From Auanema rhodensis (lineage: Eukaryota > Nematoda > Chromadorea > Rhabditida > Rhabditidae), in the NCBI GenBank assembly GCA_964057225.1, contig OZ059899.1:682001-746000 (forward strand): DNA of 64,000 bases, given 5' to 3'. Positions 63,660-64,000 of the stretch are shown here, piece after piece. The translations under genes and the position numbers were made by a program. The stretch's first letter is position 1. The number at the start of each line of letters is the position of its first letter. The notes beneath the pieces were generated by a model. That model was given only the letters and a program-made list of their open reading frames with translations. It made no database searches and had not been told where the DNA came from.

Positions 63660-64000
63660 TTTTGAAAACCGCATCTCTTTATCTTTCACGTGAAGCGAGT
63701 TACATACCAAGTGCACATCACGTGTACATTTAATTAGCATAAATTAAAGTTCACCTAAATTTCAAAGTCATGGTTACCATGCACGAATATCTATAAAAAT
63801 TTGTTTTTAGACTAATATGGACATGGGGAATCTAATTTTGAAAACCGCATCTCTTTATCTTTCACGTGAAGCGAGTTACATACCAAGTGCACATCACGTG
63901 TACATTTAATTAGCATAAATTAAAGTTCACGTAAATTTCAAAGACATGGTTACCATGAATCAATATCAATAAAAATTTGTTCTTAGACTAATATGGACAT
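63660..64000 (+). repeat. Return to family A at right edge, array continues
   Basis: The unit at 63660 has CCAAGTG, TTCACCTAAATTT and ATGCACGAATATCTAT. The 165-bp partial unit at 63836 has GAATCAAT, GTTCTTAG and a private AAAGACATGG. The pair corresponds to 51708/51884 and 53820/53996, so a further copy of the 12-mer mosaic probably starts here and runs past the window. Confidence 0.8.

Larger units (their letters stand above)
1..64000 (+). repeat. 176-bp satellite DNA array, whole window
   Basis: The whole window is a head-to-tail tandem array with no inversion and no foreign insertion. Following the boundary TTTTG monomer by monomer gives 364 complete units to 63835 plus a 165-bp partial unit. 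The lengths balance exactly: 341 x 176, 14 x 160, 2 x 170 and 7 x 177. Consensus base content is 30 C and 26 G in 176 (about 32% G+C). Neighbouring units differ by only a few substitutions, and many variants are shared between distant units, which shows homogenisation. Known biology: arrays of this size with 150-180 bp units usually sit at or beside centromeres in plants and animals, where the unit is about one nucleosome plus linker. Centromeric function is an inference. A subtelomeric or other heterochromatic location is not excluded. Confidence 0.98.

Noticed and set aside
1-64000. Open reading frames
   Set aside because: The consensus has stop codons in all three frames on both strands, and 176 is not a multiple of 3, so frames rotate. 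The longest open stretch in the consensus is about 110 bp, with no coding signature.
1-64000. CRISPR array
   Set aside because: Regular spacing is present, but there are no unique spacers: the whole 176-bp unit is repeated, and no cas genes are nearby.
1-64000. CENP-B box or primate alpha satellite
   Set aside because: No match to the NTTCGNNNNANNCGGGN core anywhere in the consensus on either strand, and the 176-bp monomer does not resemble the 171-bp alpha monomer as I know it.
1-64000. Transposon, LTR or retroviral remnants
   Set aside because: No terminal inverted repeats, LTR pairs, target-site duplications or poly(A) tails. All length differences are explained by small indels within monomers.
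1-64000. tRNA, rRNA or other structured RNA genes
   Set aside because: The hairpin-capable dyads are short (5-7 bp arms) and A/T-rich, with no cloverleaf or A/B-box arrangement.
1-64000. Telomeric or microsatellite repeats
   Set aside because: No TTTAGGG, TTAGGG or simple-sequence runs beyond the short A/T tracts inside each monomer.

Overview
The window is one uninterrupted eukaryotic satellite-DNA array. Every base belongs to a head-to-tail tandem repeat with a 176-bp monomer, always on the same strand, about 32% G+C (56 of 176 bases in the consensus). Hand-tracking the monomer boundary (taken at the TTTTG before GAAAACCGCATC) gives 364 complete monomers from 1 to 63835 and a 165-bp partial monomer to 64000. 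Their lengths add up exactly: 341 of 176 bp, fourteen of 160 bp, two of 170 bp and seven of 177 bp. The array continues past both ends. I found no gene, RNA gene, transposon or CRISPR array. The consensus has stops in all three frames of both strands, limiting open frames to about 110 bp.

A homogeneous tens-of-kb array with a near-nucleosomal period and higher-order repeats (HORs) is what centromeric or pericentromeric satellites of plants and animals look like. I cannot name the species. The monomer does not look like primate alpha satellite and has no CENP-B box. It is rich in short dyad symmetries: TTCACGTGAA, GTGCAC, CACGTG, TTTAATT-N6-AATTAAA and CATGGT-T-ACCATG. Three TCACGT motifs lie 32 and 33 bp apart.

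Two monomer families alternate. Family A has CCAAGTGCAC and GCATAAATT; family B has CCATGTGCAC and GCATGAATT, often with TTTTGGAAACC. Layout: 1-3329 is A, with an older-looking dimeric layer in the first 1.7 kb. 3330-16165 is A broken by B islands, each entered through a conserved 'ramp' of transitional monomers. 16166-50827 is a B core with rare A monomers. 50828-57323 is an A-rich mosaic. 57324-63659 is B again, and 63660-64000 returns to A. Hybrid A/B monomers lie mainly at the transitions.

On top of the monomers sits a hierarchy of duplications measured with rare marker variants: a 3-monomer unit (512-528 bp), 6-mers of 1056 bp, a 7-mer of 1232 bp, a 12-mer of 2112 bp, a 14-mer of 2432 bp, 15/17-mers of 2641/2993 bp, 25-mers of 4330 and 4384 bp, and a tandem 37-mer of 6515 bp covering about 32.2-45.3 kb. 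This is the pattern expected from repeated unequal exchange or break-induced amplification acting on different block sizes. The unusual content of the window lies in this nested duplication history and in the dyad-rich monomer, not in any encoded system.
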